A stretch of DNA of 64,000 nucleotides from the NCBI GenBank assembly GCA_900239685.1, contig OENT01000910.1:1-64000 (forward strand), given 5' to 3'. This DNA is from Rotaria macrura. Its lineage: Eukaryota > Rotifera > Eurotatoria > Philodinida > Philodinidae. Numbering within the stretch: the stretch's first letter is position 1; every line of letters begins with the position of its first letter. Below are positions 12,319 through 24,156 of the stretch, piece by piece. The notes beneath the pieces were generated by a model. That model had not been told where the DNA came from, searched no databases, and was given only the letters and a program-made list of their open reading frames with translations. The translations under genes and the position numbers were made by a program.

Positions 12319-13274
12319 TTACGACCCATTCGAGCCAACAATGACTTTTGCAACAATTGTATGCTGTCTTCTTAATTTCTTGAATTCTTCGCGAATTTCT
12401 GGCAAACCAACTAATGATAAAAAGGGTGATGCAAAACTTGTAAAATATAGCAAATAAGGAACAATAATAGTAATGAATTGTTCACCAAATGATCTATCAT
12501 AAAACTCTTGTCCTAAAATTAATACGACCTAAGGCATCCAAGTTATTAAAGCCATCCAACTTATGGCTAATAGTTGTAAAATCATTCGTCGATTTATTTT
12601 CACTGTATTTGCTACTAACACGATTGGTGACATTTTCTTTTTGTGCATAATAACATGAAAATCATCAGTAAATTAAAAACTAACAGAACGATGGTTGATA
12701 ACATCACTCAAAGATTGTATCGTATGTACTTTGCACCAAAGCATTATAATAGCATGCTCCTCCACAAACAGATGCATACAAGTCATATTGATAATTCAAT
12801 GTGTATGAAACAAATAGAATAAAATACGTGTACAAACCGAAAGTATAAGCATATATGAATACTAATGGGAAATAATGAAATAATAATATATGTTTTAGTA
12901 TGTACTGTTTATGAAATACCAACAAGTAGCGTTCGATTGATGCATACATGGTTAGAAATAAAGAAAGTTCTTGAAGGACATAATCCCAATAAATCCAAAT
13001 CGTCACACATATCCTAATGAGAGATACTCAAACGAAAATGGTAATTCTGTAGTTACTAATAAGAAATCACTGATCAATATGCATAAGATAACATGGTGAT
13101 TGATGCGATTCAAAAGTATTTTTTTACGTAAACGACTCGATTAATAAGAAAACAGATCAAAACTGGAATAGCAAATGTGATTAATAATGACATCGTAATG
13201 ATGCGTTGTATAAGACTCACTCTTGAACATTGATCTTCCAATACGTGCGTGTCATTGCTTGTTCGATTATTCAT
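12319..13274 (-). pseudogene. Rhodopsin-like 7TM receptor pseudogene
   Basis: A class A GPCR can be followed on the minus strand but not in one frame. Residues after the ATG at 13274 give an extracellular N-terminus with N-x-S/T sites and TM1 (LLITFAIPVLICFLINR). The frame shifts at an A-run near 13119-13127 into TM2 (ILISDFLLVTTELPFSF). A stop and an apparent deletion follow before TM3, which has LSLFLTMYASIERYLLVFHK with an ERY in place of DRY. Later parts read TM4-TM5, a shifted TM5/ICL3, and TM6 (LLAISWMALITWMP), which is cut by a TAG at 12529-12531. TM7 (FASPFLSLVGLPEI) lacks NPxxY. With at least four disruptions it should not make a receptor. Its ligand class is not evident. Peptide receptors of this style are expanded in bdelloids. 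Confidence 0.75.
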
Positions 13275-13387
13275 ATCGATTTTAAGAATCTGTTGTATGA
13301 GATCATCTATTTGTCCGTAGAAATGCTATACTACCCCTAGTCAAACTTTTTTTTCCATGGTCTTGAACTACTTGAGTATCTTGATCA

Positions 13388-13419
13388 AGAAAGTCATGCG
13401 ATATGGACACATCTTGAGG
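13388..13419 (+). repeat. 32-bp direct repeat, copy 1
   Basis: The 32-bp block (agaaagtcatgcgatatgga onward, ending cacatcttgagg) recurs at 14171-14202 with one substitution. Both copies sit among cttgaac/gttcaag words, so they probably belong to one degraded element. Confidence 0.6.
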
Positions 13420-14170
13420 CAAGACTTGATGCCATTTTTAAAGCTCAAGTGCTTGAACTACTTGTTCCATCGCTGAACGTTCTTACCCACGCGCTTGATA
13501 TCTTGGTCAAGCGTTTATGTTTCTTTGCTTAGGCATGTTTTATTCGCTTCAATACTAAAGTTTTTTTGTGAATATTTATCATTCATTCCGTGTAGATGTC
13601 AATAGTCGTCAACTGTTTAAAATGCAGAGTGCATATAAGCAAACACAAATGAAAAGATGAATAGTGTGACTGACTGATTCTATGTGAACAACTCTGACAA
13701 AGTATTGCCAACAAAGGAATTTACGAGTAAGAATTGATTCGGTATATTGAATAATGCCCAAAGGGTCCTTGTTCAGAAAACAAATGTAACGATTCGTAAT
13801 GATTGAATAGCTGGGACTGGTCTCTGGAAGATTTTAGTAGCTTGTGAAAATTTTGGTAGTTTTTTCTTATAATTACTTTTCGTTTTTTTCTTTACTTTCA
13901 TATTCAGAATCATTACACTTAGAATAAAATTTTACAATGTAAATAAAAAGACTATAGCAGGCAACCCAAAAGGAGAAAGTATATGTAAAGTAGATTTAGA
14001 TATCCTCAAAGACAACGGGCATTGTTTATTATTGTGCATAAGTCTTTACTATTGTATCCTAGCTGATCGCTTCAACTATGTTCATTTGTATACTTTGCAT
14101 GAGTGCAGTGCATGAGTTGCTTTGAACTTTGACACAACTCATGCAAGCATTCAAGTTCTTGTCTATGGAA

Positions 14171-14202
14171 AGAAAGTCATGTGATATGGACACATCTTGA
14201 GG
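14171..14202 (+). repeat. 32-bp direct repeat, copy 2
   Basis: Second copy of the block at 13388-13419, differing by gcgata versus gtgata. The two copies are 783 bp apart in the same orientation. Confidence 0.6.
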
Positions 14203-15738
14203 TCTGTTCTTGGCAAGTGCAGGAAAAAAAAAGTTCGCCTAGGGACTCACAATCAATGAGAAGATTTTTGCATGATGAGGAATCTGTAGAGCACTCTTTA
14301 TGGAACGCGCTTTCCACTGTAAGCAAATTGAACTTTTATGTGACTTCTTTCTTTCTAGTTGCATTAACATTGAAGAACAATTGTATTTAATTTGGCACCA
14401 AAACACAGCAACAATATGTTATATCTTTGAATGAGTATTATATCTTCTTAACATCAAACACAGAAAGAAAACTTCATCAGCATGAAAAAGTCAATCACAA
14501 TCTAAAAGCCATAGATGTCCCTTAAGAAGTACTTGAATAGTTCAAGTATATCTGTAATTAGGTTTTTGATGAAGAAGAAAGAGACATCTCAAAGAGAAAA
14601 CACAATGTTTAATTCTTGATTTTGTTGATCCTTGTGGTAGTCCCAACAACCGTAGTGGATATATCCGGAATGGGAGTTTGAAGCCATGTTCTTTGCAGAG
14701 ATCAGTTGCACAAGCTTCAACACATCTAGTTATGCTCAGAGGTTGAAAAATATTGATGAATTTAGAACGCTCGTACTTTCTAATTATGTTTTATTTAAGA
14801 CGTCAATTTCTTCGTTTTATATCACTACTGAGATAATCGTTGATATTGCTACATATAGAACGATTAGTTGTAGCTATGTTCCAGAGAGAAATCCGTCAAT
14901 ATAATTACAACAAATGTCTAGTTGCATTAGAGTACGATGATGACGAAATGAAGCAAGTGTGGAGTTCTATCATAACTGATCTTGCTAAAATTTGATTTCT
15001 CTAATTACTATAAATATGTTCGGTATTAAAGCATCGCATACTGAAATTGCATGAGTGGAAGACACTTGGTTTTTCATTGATTTGAAAAGTACGCTGACTA
15101 TATACATAGATTGGCGTTCGAAAACTTCACATAGAGGTGAATCGATTAGACAAATCATTCACAACTTAGGTAGATAATGTTTCATGTTTTTAACTAAGCG
15201 TCTGGATGCGAGACGTGCTGTCTATGTATTTCTAATGTATGGCTCAATAAAATTCCACAACTACAAAAGCCGTTTCATATGATCTCGAGGGATTGTCTTA
15301 TGCGTTTAGGAATCGCTTGTATGAAATCGAACATGATTTTGATAGTGACATTGTCAGAAATTTCTCCTCGTTTATTTTTTCAACATATATTGTGTACAAA
15401 GCTATATTTTCACCAATACAAAGTCAATCATGATTATTGAGTGTTGAACCTTTTGATTAAGTAATGGAGATTTGAAAGAATTTAGTGCAGCAACATTAAG
15501 TAAAATTCTTGAAAATTATTATCAACAAAGATTTTTGAACTTAAAAGTAGTTAATACTTCAATGTTTTATGAGTCTTCTGAAAAGATTATCATGATTAAT
15601 AAAAATCCTAACACTATTTCGTTAAATGAAAAATCTCTTGAAGATCCTATTGATTGTAGTAGTTGACAAAGACATAATAGGATTTTTTGGTACGATATCA
15701 AATTTAAATAAAGCTCTGATCACACGCATAACAAAATA

Positions 15739-16910
15739 TTATACAACAAAATAAGGCGGGTAATAATCTTGTTGCGGAAAAAAATGAAAATTATATGGTG
15801 AAGCTGACGGTTTAGCCAAATAGTTAGTGAATGTAGCTGGCGGTTGATATGTTGATGCTGATGGTTGTGCAACATTTTGATTGTCAGAACGATTTACAGT
15901 ACTTTTAGAATGTTGAAGATGTTGTGGTTGCCGATCGCTTTGATTTAATTGTTCATCGAGTGAATAACGAAATTGCCATGGTTTCGATGATGACTCTCTT
16001 TCAATAATAGTCATGCTACAAAAATCAACTTTACCAGCTAGTTCAGCAAGTCGTTCAGGTCTCGGTTGTCCATTCATTAAATGTCGTGTTAACACTTCAA
16101 GACTAGGTGCATGTCCAACAAGCAATATCGTACCACCCGTTTTTCGATGTAATCTGATTATTTTCTTCATCGCCTCTTTCGATCGATCATAGTATTGATA
16201 TTCATTTTCTAATAATCGAAGATTAGCCACTTGTGATCGATAATGTGTATCGACATTGTAACCACCATGAATTAATTCTTCATCAGACATAAAATTAATC
16301 GGTGATCTTGCATACCACGATGTACATTCGAATAGACCAAGTTCTAGACGTAATGCCACTTGTCCTGAATGATTGAATAGAAAAAGGAAAGACGAAACAA
16401 TATACTATTGTTCAATGCATAGGAATTCTTTTTACCTTTACGACCCATGCCTTCAAGAATACGATCAGCTGTTTGAATACTTCGAAAAGCAGGCGATGAA
16501 TAGCATGCCGTCACCGGTAAATTGTATCTAGCAAGAACATTGCCAACATTCCATGATTGAGATAAACCTTTTGCAGTTAATGGAGTGTCAACATCATAAT
16601 CGAGACAATTGGCACGATGTGGTAATGAAGGTGGCATATTTGTATCAAACGGATAATAGCGACCAGTATTATCATAAGCTCGTTGCGTCCAACCACCACC
16701 ATACACAACATCAACACGTTCTCCATGACGAATAATAATGAAACGAAGAGGGGGATCATCGCCTTCATTAGCAGAACCTTGTGCTGGACTATAATAACCA
16801 GATTCATCCTGAACTTCTTCGTCCACATCGTGTTTGGCTCCTTTACGTTTAAAAGAATTCCCAAAGAGAAGACCCGATGGGTCCAAATAAGCATTAAGTT
16901 TAGCGTACAT
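15739..16910 (-). CDS. UBASH3/STS-like histidine phosphatase
   Basis: Two exons, 16436-16910 and 15739-16364, with a 71-bp GT-AG intron, give 366 residues. It belongs to the histidine (phosphoglycerate-mutase fold) phosphatases, closest in pattern to the C-terminal domain of UBASH3/STS proteins, which dephosphorylate phosphotyrosine proteins in vertebrates. RHGER at residues 61-65 supplies the phospho-accepting His62. A W-x-(Q/R)-R-A-Y-D-N-x-G-R-Y-Y-P block and SSPAFRSIQTA follow, then LGLFECTSWY, and VGHAPSLE with the second catalytic His near 243. The UBA and SH3 domains of vertebrate UBASH3 are absent; a 50-residue acidic leader precedes the domain. The C-terminal ~80 residues are Gln/Ser/Pro-rich and poorly conserved. 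The ATG at 16910 was chosen because an acceptor (tttcatttcag) ends 11 nt upstream, so codons further upstream are intronic or trans-spliced leader. Confidence 0.9.
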
Positions 16911-17581
16911 CTTATTTATTCTGAAATGAAAAATCACGAGGAATAACGAATTCAAAAATATATCTTGCTCTTAAAATGTTTCTATCACATTGTCTGTAGG
17001 ACATAAGTAAAGTGTAGTCACTCGACTATTACCTTCTATTTCTCATTTATTTTACATAATTTGTATACTAAGGAGAGAAAACGATAGGCCATGATAGCGA
17101 CAGGTAGCCAGGTGGTGTAGGTATTTCATGTGTCAAAACAACGAGAGAAGAAAAAAGGTATCGAGGACGACTTCATAATGCGTGACTGCATTTTTTCCCT
17201 ATCACTTAACGAATGAAAAGGAAAAGAAAAGTTGAAACGACGAAAGAATCAAATTACCATATCGAAAACTAATAGTCCTTGTTATATCAACATGTGAATC
17301 ACCTGCTAACATAATTATGACTAAATAGATCCGAGCAATTCTAAGCTTTTCGCACGTGGTTAGAATAAAGAAAAACCACTTGATACACGTTTACAATAAC
17401 TATACTTTGTAAAAGAATCAAGTACACGAACAGTGAAACTTCACACCCCTTTTTGAGTGCATTTTATAGTTGTTTTCGAAAAAAATTGTCGATTGAAGAA
17501 AAAGGTTTATTTTTAAGAATAACAAAAAAAAATAATAATTTTATTAATGGCGAAATGATATGTGACAAAAAAAAAGACATG
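16911..17581. other. Intergenic between phosphatase and LIM gene A
   Basis: Presumed promoter and 5' leader of the phosphatase gene and the 3' end of LIM gene A. An AATAAA signal on the minus strand (17540-17545) lies about 37 nt after the LIM gene A stop. No other feature seen. Confidence 0.5.
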
Positions 17582-19361
17582 TTAGTCGTTATGAACAGAT
17601 GCAAGACGTCGACGACAACACGCTTGACAAAGTAACATATCAGCTAATGGATAACAACGTCGATCTGGTTCATCATTCAATTGCAAGGAACAATCCTGAG
17701 AGAACAAAAAAAAAAAAGTTAATCGAAATTATACTATTGAAATGCATACTTGACATTGATAACATTGTACATGAAAAGTTTTACCCATGGAAATAATGCG
17801 TACAGTTTCATTGGAGCCCTTGAAATCATATATAGGAGAAAAAACAATTTTTGAAAATAATCTTCTTACGTCTTCTGGACAAATTGGATTCGAACATTTA
17901 TCACAACGAGGTCCGTAAGTCCTAAATATTAAACAATAGTATTTTGACTTACTTTCGACAAACACATTTAACTTACATATGATAATCATGTAAACAAAAA
18001 AGATTTTGATTCTTATCTGTTATAAATGGCACACCATCTAAACAAAGCGAACATTTTGAACATTTAAAACATGTCAAATGATACGATTGACCAAGTGCTT
18101 GTAAAACCTATATATTTAACGTAAATATTCATAGATCAATAGAAAATAAAACTACAATTCATACTGTATCAGTAATCAGATGACCACAAGCAATACAATT
18201 TTCGAGTGTTTGATGAAAACCTGTATACTAAAACATGCAACATAAATCAATTAGTTTTGATTTGAGAAAAGAAGAAAAATTATGTTATACCAAAAAATCT
18301 TCTTCACAGTATAATTGATCTTTAACAAAGAAATGTTTATTCTTTACTGATCGTCCACATAGAACGCATACAGCACATGAACTATGATAGATTTGACCAA
18401 GAATATCACAAGTATCATCTTGATTTACTATTGTTTCTAAACATTTTCGACAACGTTTGATCGAATATTCGTTTAGATTTGTTTCATGTTTATGATTGAT
18501 TGATAATGAATTGAATTGACGTTCAAGTGTACGAGGAGAATCATTCGTTTCATTTCGTTTTACAGTTGACGATATAACAGGTGATCGATACATCATTTGA
18601 CTTGTTGGTTTAGGTGATGCCGATGGATTCGATTGACGATCACATGCAGATGAACCACGCGGTGGAATGGCCGGTGGATGAATTGGATAACGTGGTGGCG
18701 GTGGTGGAGGTGGTTCACGTGACGATGATTGAGTTATATAGAGTTGTGTTGTATTAAGATAAGTTGTATTTGTTTTCATGCCACTTGGTGAATATTGTGG
18801 TAGAATATTTGTACGACGAATAGAATTATTATTTATTGTTGATGATAGATTAGGCATGCGAGCAGGTGGTGGAGGTTTCGTATCTGAACTTCGATGTGGC
18901 GATACAAATGAATGATATCCTTCTGAAAAATCTATATTAAAACAACAATGAACGATCGATGATTTTCATTTACCTGTTGTTGACTGTTGTTGTGATTGAT
19001 AATGAATGGAATTATTTGGTGTCGATGGCAATGAATAAGATACGAATGCAGGTATTGCTGTTGTTGGACTATTTTGTTGTTGTTGATTTGTATAACAACG
19101 GAATGAAGGTGAATGAAGTGATGATCGAGAATTTTGACGATGAGCTAATGCTTTATTAAAAATACTTTCTTCGTACGTTGGTGGAGGATGATTCGGTTTT
19201 GGTGATGATTGAGGTGACGATGATGATTGAATTATTCGTGGTGATGATGACGTTTCCCATAGAACATTTGTTATATCAGGACGTGATGATGGTGATACAA
19301 CAGAATAGAATGTTTGTTGTTTACCCGGAATAAAATTTCGATTATCAAATGCATGTGCCAT
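17582..19361 (-). CDS. Ajuba/LIMD1-family LIM protein, gene A
   Basis: Seven exons on the minus strand (18974-19361, 18291-18931, 18165-18227, 17977-18107, 17870-17921, 17750-17818, 17582-17695) join in phase to 485 residues. The long N-terminus is Ser/Pro/Gln-rich and contains PPTY and PPRY, candidate WW-binding PPxY motifs. Three C-terminal LIM domains lie at about 290-343, 354-407 and 414-474 with the Cys/His zinc ligands in place. The junctions YCEEDF-L-YTGFHQT and ACGHLI, and the third-domain ETVRIISM...CYQC-QDCSLQL, are specific to the Ajuba/LIMD1/WTIP group rather than zyxin. These adaptors work at cell junctions, in the nucleus and in Hippo signalling by known biology. An extra intron (17819-17869) was placed inside LIM3 because reading through it inserts 17 residues that relatives lack. 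Start chosen at the first ATG; a donor-like site upstream suggests a 5' UTR intron. Confidence 0.93.
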
Positions 19362-20330
19362 TGAGTGAGACACTCGTTTGTATGTCTGTTTTACCTGTAC
19401 TTTATTTTCGTTGAATAATTTCGAATGTGTGTCTTCGTTTCAATGAGAATGAACAAGAGCGACGTTGGAATGTGTGGAATGTGATTATATATACGTATGT
19501 GTTTGTTCTCCTTTCGGATTAGAACGATATTCTTTTCTTCTCTGTGTTCGTTCGTTTTGAACGTTTGCCTTGTTTTTTTCCCTTCCCCACGTCGTTTAAT
19601 TGCAAAATGCCACACGAAACGAATGAATATAAAAAGAGAGAATAATATGAAGACAGATTTTTTTTCTCTCTTCACACGCACTCTTTAATATCGATATCAA
19701 GCTGTGCGTTTATATATATACATCTACAATATGATCGACTTAAAATTCCAATTCACGCCTTTAACTATTTGAACAGAGAGAGAGAGAGAGAAAAATGTCA
19801 AGCAGATGTATCAGTTAAGACACGATTATCTAATGTGGATATTCATTGTTTTCTTCGATGTTAATTGCTTGAATGATAGCTCTTCTCATTCAACTATTTG
19901 TTATGGAATCGATGATGTGAGTATTAAAATATCAAGTAGCTTTTGAAATTTCACACATGAATCAGAGAGAAATTATTTCCCAGAAAGAATTCACAAAGAG
20001 CAAAAAAATCGAACCACATTTTCTTTCAACTGATAGATAAACTGCAACGAAGTTAATGGTTGAATGAACTTGAAAAATCATCCATCCGAAAATACGAAGA
20101 TCAAGAAAAAATGGCATTGACTCGACTAATCAGTTCTTGTCTTTGTTATTTACATTTTTGAACTAGTTAATATGACACATATGAATCTTTTAATCAGAAC
20201 AGAATTTTAATAAAGAAAATTTCGATTGATATCGCCAATAAAGACAAGTCGAGAGAAAACGATTGATAAGTTCGGAACAGTCACGATAACTAGCGAGTGG
20301 GGCAAAAGTTTTGGCATTACTTTTCTTTTT
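19362..20330. other. Intergenic upstream of LIM gene A
   Basis: Presumed promoter and 5' UTR of the minus-strand LIM gene. A (GA)n run lies at 19776-19792. No coding or RNA feature could be supported. Confidence 0.4.
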
Positions 20331-21640
20331 GTGTACTCAAAAAGTGAGTACACTACTAAAATCGGTCAGTGTGTCCGTCCGGCCGGCCGGCCGTCCGTTT
20401 ATTCGATAACTCTTCACAATTACATTAGATTGAGTTGAAATTTTGTGCACAGAATTGTCTCATCAATATCTCGGTCGAGTTCGAAGATGAGAAGGATCCG
20501 GCAAGAAATGGTTGAGTTATCGAAAAAATTGTCATTTTTCACCAAGCAATCCCTGAGGGGGGTACAGGGATTTTTTCAAAAAAAACTTTTTTCTCAGAAT
20601 TATCCACAACTTATGTAAAGTGACTCAGTTTTTAACGCTGATTCCGAATCTGATATTAGTTTTGAACCAAATCGAGCTTTCTAACAAAACATTGGCTGCA
20701 AGAAGGTCTCAAGTGCACAAAAACTGCATCCCGAAACTAAATTGCCTAGATATGTCTGAGATGATCAGTAGTTTTGGAGTTTCCAAAAAAGGTTTACCAA
20801 GATACTTTATCCGTGCACACATTCTAGGATGACTGATTTGTCTCATTCACTTTTTGAATTACACATAACTCTCGGACATAAGTCCGAAGTTTCCGCATTT
20901 ATTTTTTTTTTGATATAACTCTGTGATGAAATGTCGTAGAGACTTGATTGTTCGTTTTTGCTAGAAAGAGCAAAGTGTCTCGTACAAAAAAATATATAAA
21001 AGATTTTTCGAAAGCTACGTTAATCTTAGAACACAAGATTTGGAAAAACTATTCCATTAGATTAATTAAATTTTTTTTATCTAAAAATATTTGTTTAAAC
21101 TTTTTCATGATTAACTTTCGACGCTTTTGAGTACGATAACGGAAGCTTTCATGTGGTATAACATACAAGAAAATGAACAAATGACAATTTGATTAAAAAA
21201 TGTTCATTGTTCAAATTTGGTTTTGCATCGTGAAAACAAGTTTCTTATCTAAATAATATTGTTTGGTAGAGAACTCAATAAGATCTCTTTTTCATATAAA
21301 ATATATAGTTTCTGGCAACCTCTCTTGCGAAATAGAGCTTTTTTTTTCGACTACTATCAACAGTGATAAGAAAAAACATGACTCAAACGGTATCATAAAA
21401 GTCATCATTTCTTCTGTTATGAAACATATAAACAGTGCTCTATCCTTACATTATAAAATTTGAATTAGACGAAATAACAAGAGAACCTATCCAAGTATAG
21501 GAACATTTTTCTAAGTTCAAAAATGTTGTAGAATATTTTTCTGGCATCTTTTGTTACTTTACTCTTTGTAACAAAAAAGCAATCAAGTCTCTAAGACATT
21601 CCATCCCAGAGTTATATCAAAAAAAAAATTAATGCAAAAC
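20331..21640. repeat. Inverted-repeat element with GGCCGGCC start
   Basis: Begins with a 9-bp-stem hairpin (gtgtactca / tgagtacac, 20331-20353), followed by a GC island with tandem ggcc (ggccggccggcc, 20381-20392). Further in, arms at 20895-20975 and 21556-21637 are inverted copies. Both carry a T-run, gatataactctg, gatg/gatgg, aatgtc and agagacttgattg, and enclose about 580 bp. No ORF with a recognised domain. The whole looks like a non-autonomous repeat or a once-larger foldback element. It lies in the gap between LIM gene A and the filament gene, and its outer limits are uncertain. Confidence 0.55.
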
Positions 21641-21954
21641 GTTTGCCTCATCCATTATGAGCACGTCCGCTATTATTTCTATAATAGAGGCATATCCTAT
21701 ATTGAGTATATGTAATTCATCATCATTATTTGCCTATTAATTTAAAGAAAAAAAAAGAAAAGAAATCTAGACCTGTGAATTTATCCTGTTTTAGCAATTA
21801 GTATATTTTTCAAAGTCTCATCGAAACATTTCCGTACCGAAAGAAGTGGAATATATTGAGACATGGATCATTACTTGTAGAAAACCTTTTCTTCTTTTTT
21901 TTTTATACAATTCTATTTCGAAAAAGTTCTTTCTAAACTAAAAATTTCATTTTT

Positions 21955-23808
21955 TTAATCATCTATTGTTTGTTCAAATAATGCTTTGAACACATGATCA
22001 CGACTAAATAACTCTGTACGCATAAATCGTCCTGTATTCCAATTATAGAAATTTGGTGCAATCAATTCTTGATGAGAACTATGTGCAGCCAATAATGAAG
22101 ATTCTTCATGAGATTTCCCATAGATTCGAACTGTTTCATGTGCATTAAGTTTATAAACAGGAAACGTATATTGAATACGTCGACCGTCAACTGTTCGTTC
22201 AATATACCATTCAGTGAGATCATGTGTTTGATCACTTATATTTTCGATTTCAACAAAGACACCTTGAACATCAGTAGATTTAATAAGAATCTTGCCTTAA
22301 CATGTGAAAACAATATTTCAATGATATCAACAGACAATTTTCGTTTCAATGTTTACCTTTATATTTACGTTTATTGCGAGTTATAGTTTGTATACAATTG
22401 TCATTAGATTCAGACTTGATTTGTTGGTCTCTATCTATGCTCATATGTTGTTGTTGTTCAGGCGTATCAGCATGCATTGCTTTTGTGATATTCACGTCGG
22501 ATAATTCAAAGCAAATGGATGCATTCGATGGCGAAGGAATAGGTTGTTTTCGATCTAATGAATTTAATAAAACTTCATAGATTTTCAATTCTTCCTCAAT
22601 GTTAAAACGAAGTGTATAAGCTAATTGATCCATGTCATCTTTTAAGGTATAATATTCTAAACGTGCTAATTCAGTATCATGTTCGAGATGAGTATGTTGT
22701 TCTGCACTATTTCTAGCTTGAATTTCAAGATCTTGTAAAATGCGACGTTTTTGTTGAATTTCTTCATTTAATTTTCTATAGTCCGATTCAAGATGATCAT
22801 ATTCTTCTGTACGTTCATGAATATGATTTTCGAAATTTTTCATTGTTTCATGACGTTGTTGTTCATCTAGAAGTAAAAATAAAACGAATGTTTGTTTTTA
22901 CATTGAATAAAAATGATTTCAATAGATTTCGAACCATTTTTATCATTCGATAAATTGACACGACATTTGTCTTGTGTTGCTTTTAATTTTTTTATTAATT
23001 CTACTTCAATATCCATTTGTTGTTCTTTAAACATTTGTTCATAGTCGATTTTTAATTGTTGTTTTATTATTTCTAAAGAATCTCGATAGAAAATAGTGGA
23101 ATCTTGTTTTAAACGATTTAATAAACGTTGCCATTCATGAATATCTTCTTCATTGAAACATAAACGAAGATTATAACGTTCTTTAAGTGATTGAATTTCA
23201 TTTAATAATATTTGTTTTTCTAATGCTATTTCAGACCAATCGGATAGATAGGAATGAAATCGAATTAATTCTTTCTGATAATCATCATCATGAGATTTCA
23301 ATTGAGCATTACTCATACTAAATTGAAGTTCATTTCGTTGTAATTCATCTTCTAATTGACTCAATAGATCGAATAATATTTCGTATTGATTCCTATATGA
23401 ATGGAATAAATCAAGAAAAATAGATCGAACACGATCAATTAATTGTGTTTGTTGATTGAATATTATAATTTCAACGTGTGCAATAATTTTATGATGATTT
23501 CGTAATAGATCATCTGGTTTTTGTAAAATTTGAACATGAAACTCATCATGGAATCCCCATTCTGTTATTAATAAATTAAGAGCATTACGTAAATCTTTAT
23601 TTCCTATTTCCAGAGCATCTACATAATGAAGTAAATCTTCAAGACGATTATTTAACGAATGGAAATCATATTTTTCATCCGCATTCTGTTGTTTTATGGC
23701 TGCGACATCATTGACAATACGTTCAATAGATGTATTATTATCTTGTGTTCGATGATGAATACTAGCCGAAGACGTAAGTTCAGTTGAAAATCGTTGGCTT
23801 AATGACAT
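21955..23808 (-). CDS. Lamin-like intermediate filament protein with lamin-tail domain
   Basis: Three exons (22935-23808, 22357-22866, 21955-22295) join in phase to 574 residues. A short Ser/Thr-rich head is followed by a coiled-coil rod from about residue 52 (LNNRLEDLLHYVDALE, the coil 1A start motif) to about 396 (EELKIYEVLLNSLD, the conserved rod end). The rod is thus ~345 residues, the length of nuclear lamins and invertebrate filaments and longer than vertebrate cytoplasmic ones. A basic cluster (RNKRKYKGK, about 456-464), possibly a nuclear signal, leads directly into a lamin-tail immunoglobulin-fold domain (GVFVEIENISDQ...EWYIERTVDG...FPVYKL). The protein ends in TIDD, so there is no CaaX prenylation box. 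It is either a divergent lamin or a cytoplasmic filament protein. Start is the ATG at 23808, one base after an acceptor-like ag. The first donor, GTTCGA, is weak. Confidence 0.86.
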
Positions 23809-24156
23809 ACTAATACATGAAATATTCACGAACGATACATATTCTCATTAATCACACAACTAAAAATACTCGATTCCTTTCAATCGATAGCGAAGATTAT
23901 TGCTATTTGATTGTATTTCGTTTGTCATTAAGTATTCTATTCTCAGCATAGTGGCATAGTCTTGATGAAGCCATTAAAAAGAAGTACAATTTTTATAGAT
24001 GCGAGTGAAAAGTTTTTTTTTTTTTTTTGTTGCCTAAGAAATAAAAATGATAACAACGAAAATAAGCAGTTGAAAGAAACAACAACGATAACATGATGCC
24101 ATGCAAAAATCACACACACACACACAGAAACAGATTTTCCTATGGATTCATGTTCA
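23809..24156. other. Intergenic between filament gene and TCP1
   Basis: Holds the presumed promoter of the filament gene and the 3' UTR of TCP1. It has a T-run at about 24013-24028 and a short (CA)n near 24111-24125. No other feature seen. Confidence 0.5.

Larger units (their letters stand above)
13275..15738. other. Gene-poor stretch with short repeats
   Basis: No gene supported. Short open stretches at 14686-14995 and 15472-15666 have no recognisable domain and could be decayed coding fragments. Words built on cttgaactacttg and tcaagttcttg recur, a short palindrome (acttgaatagttcaagt) lies at 14531-14547, and an imperfect hairpin (gcatgagttg / caactcatgc) lies near 14110-14147. Confidence 0.4.

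Noticed and set aside
17819-17869. Reading through this segment as LIM3 coding sequence
   Set aside because: It inserts 17 residues between PICPED and GSNETVRI that neither gene B nor the family has, and it is bounded by good GT-AG signals, so it was called an intron.
23809-23829. GTG-initiated N-terminal extensions of the filament gene, LIM gene A (19373) and SMAD4 (26947)
   Set aside because: GTG starts are not expected for nuclear eukaryotic genes. The first in-frame ATG was used in each case.
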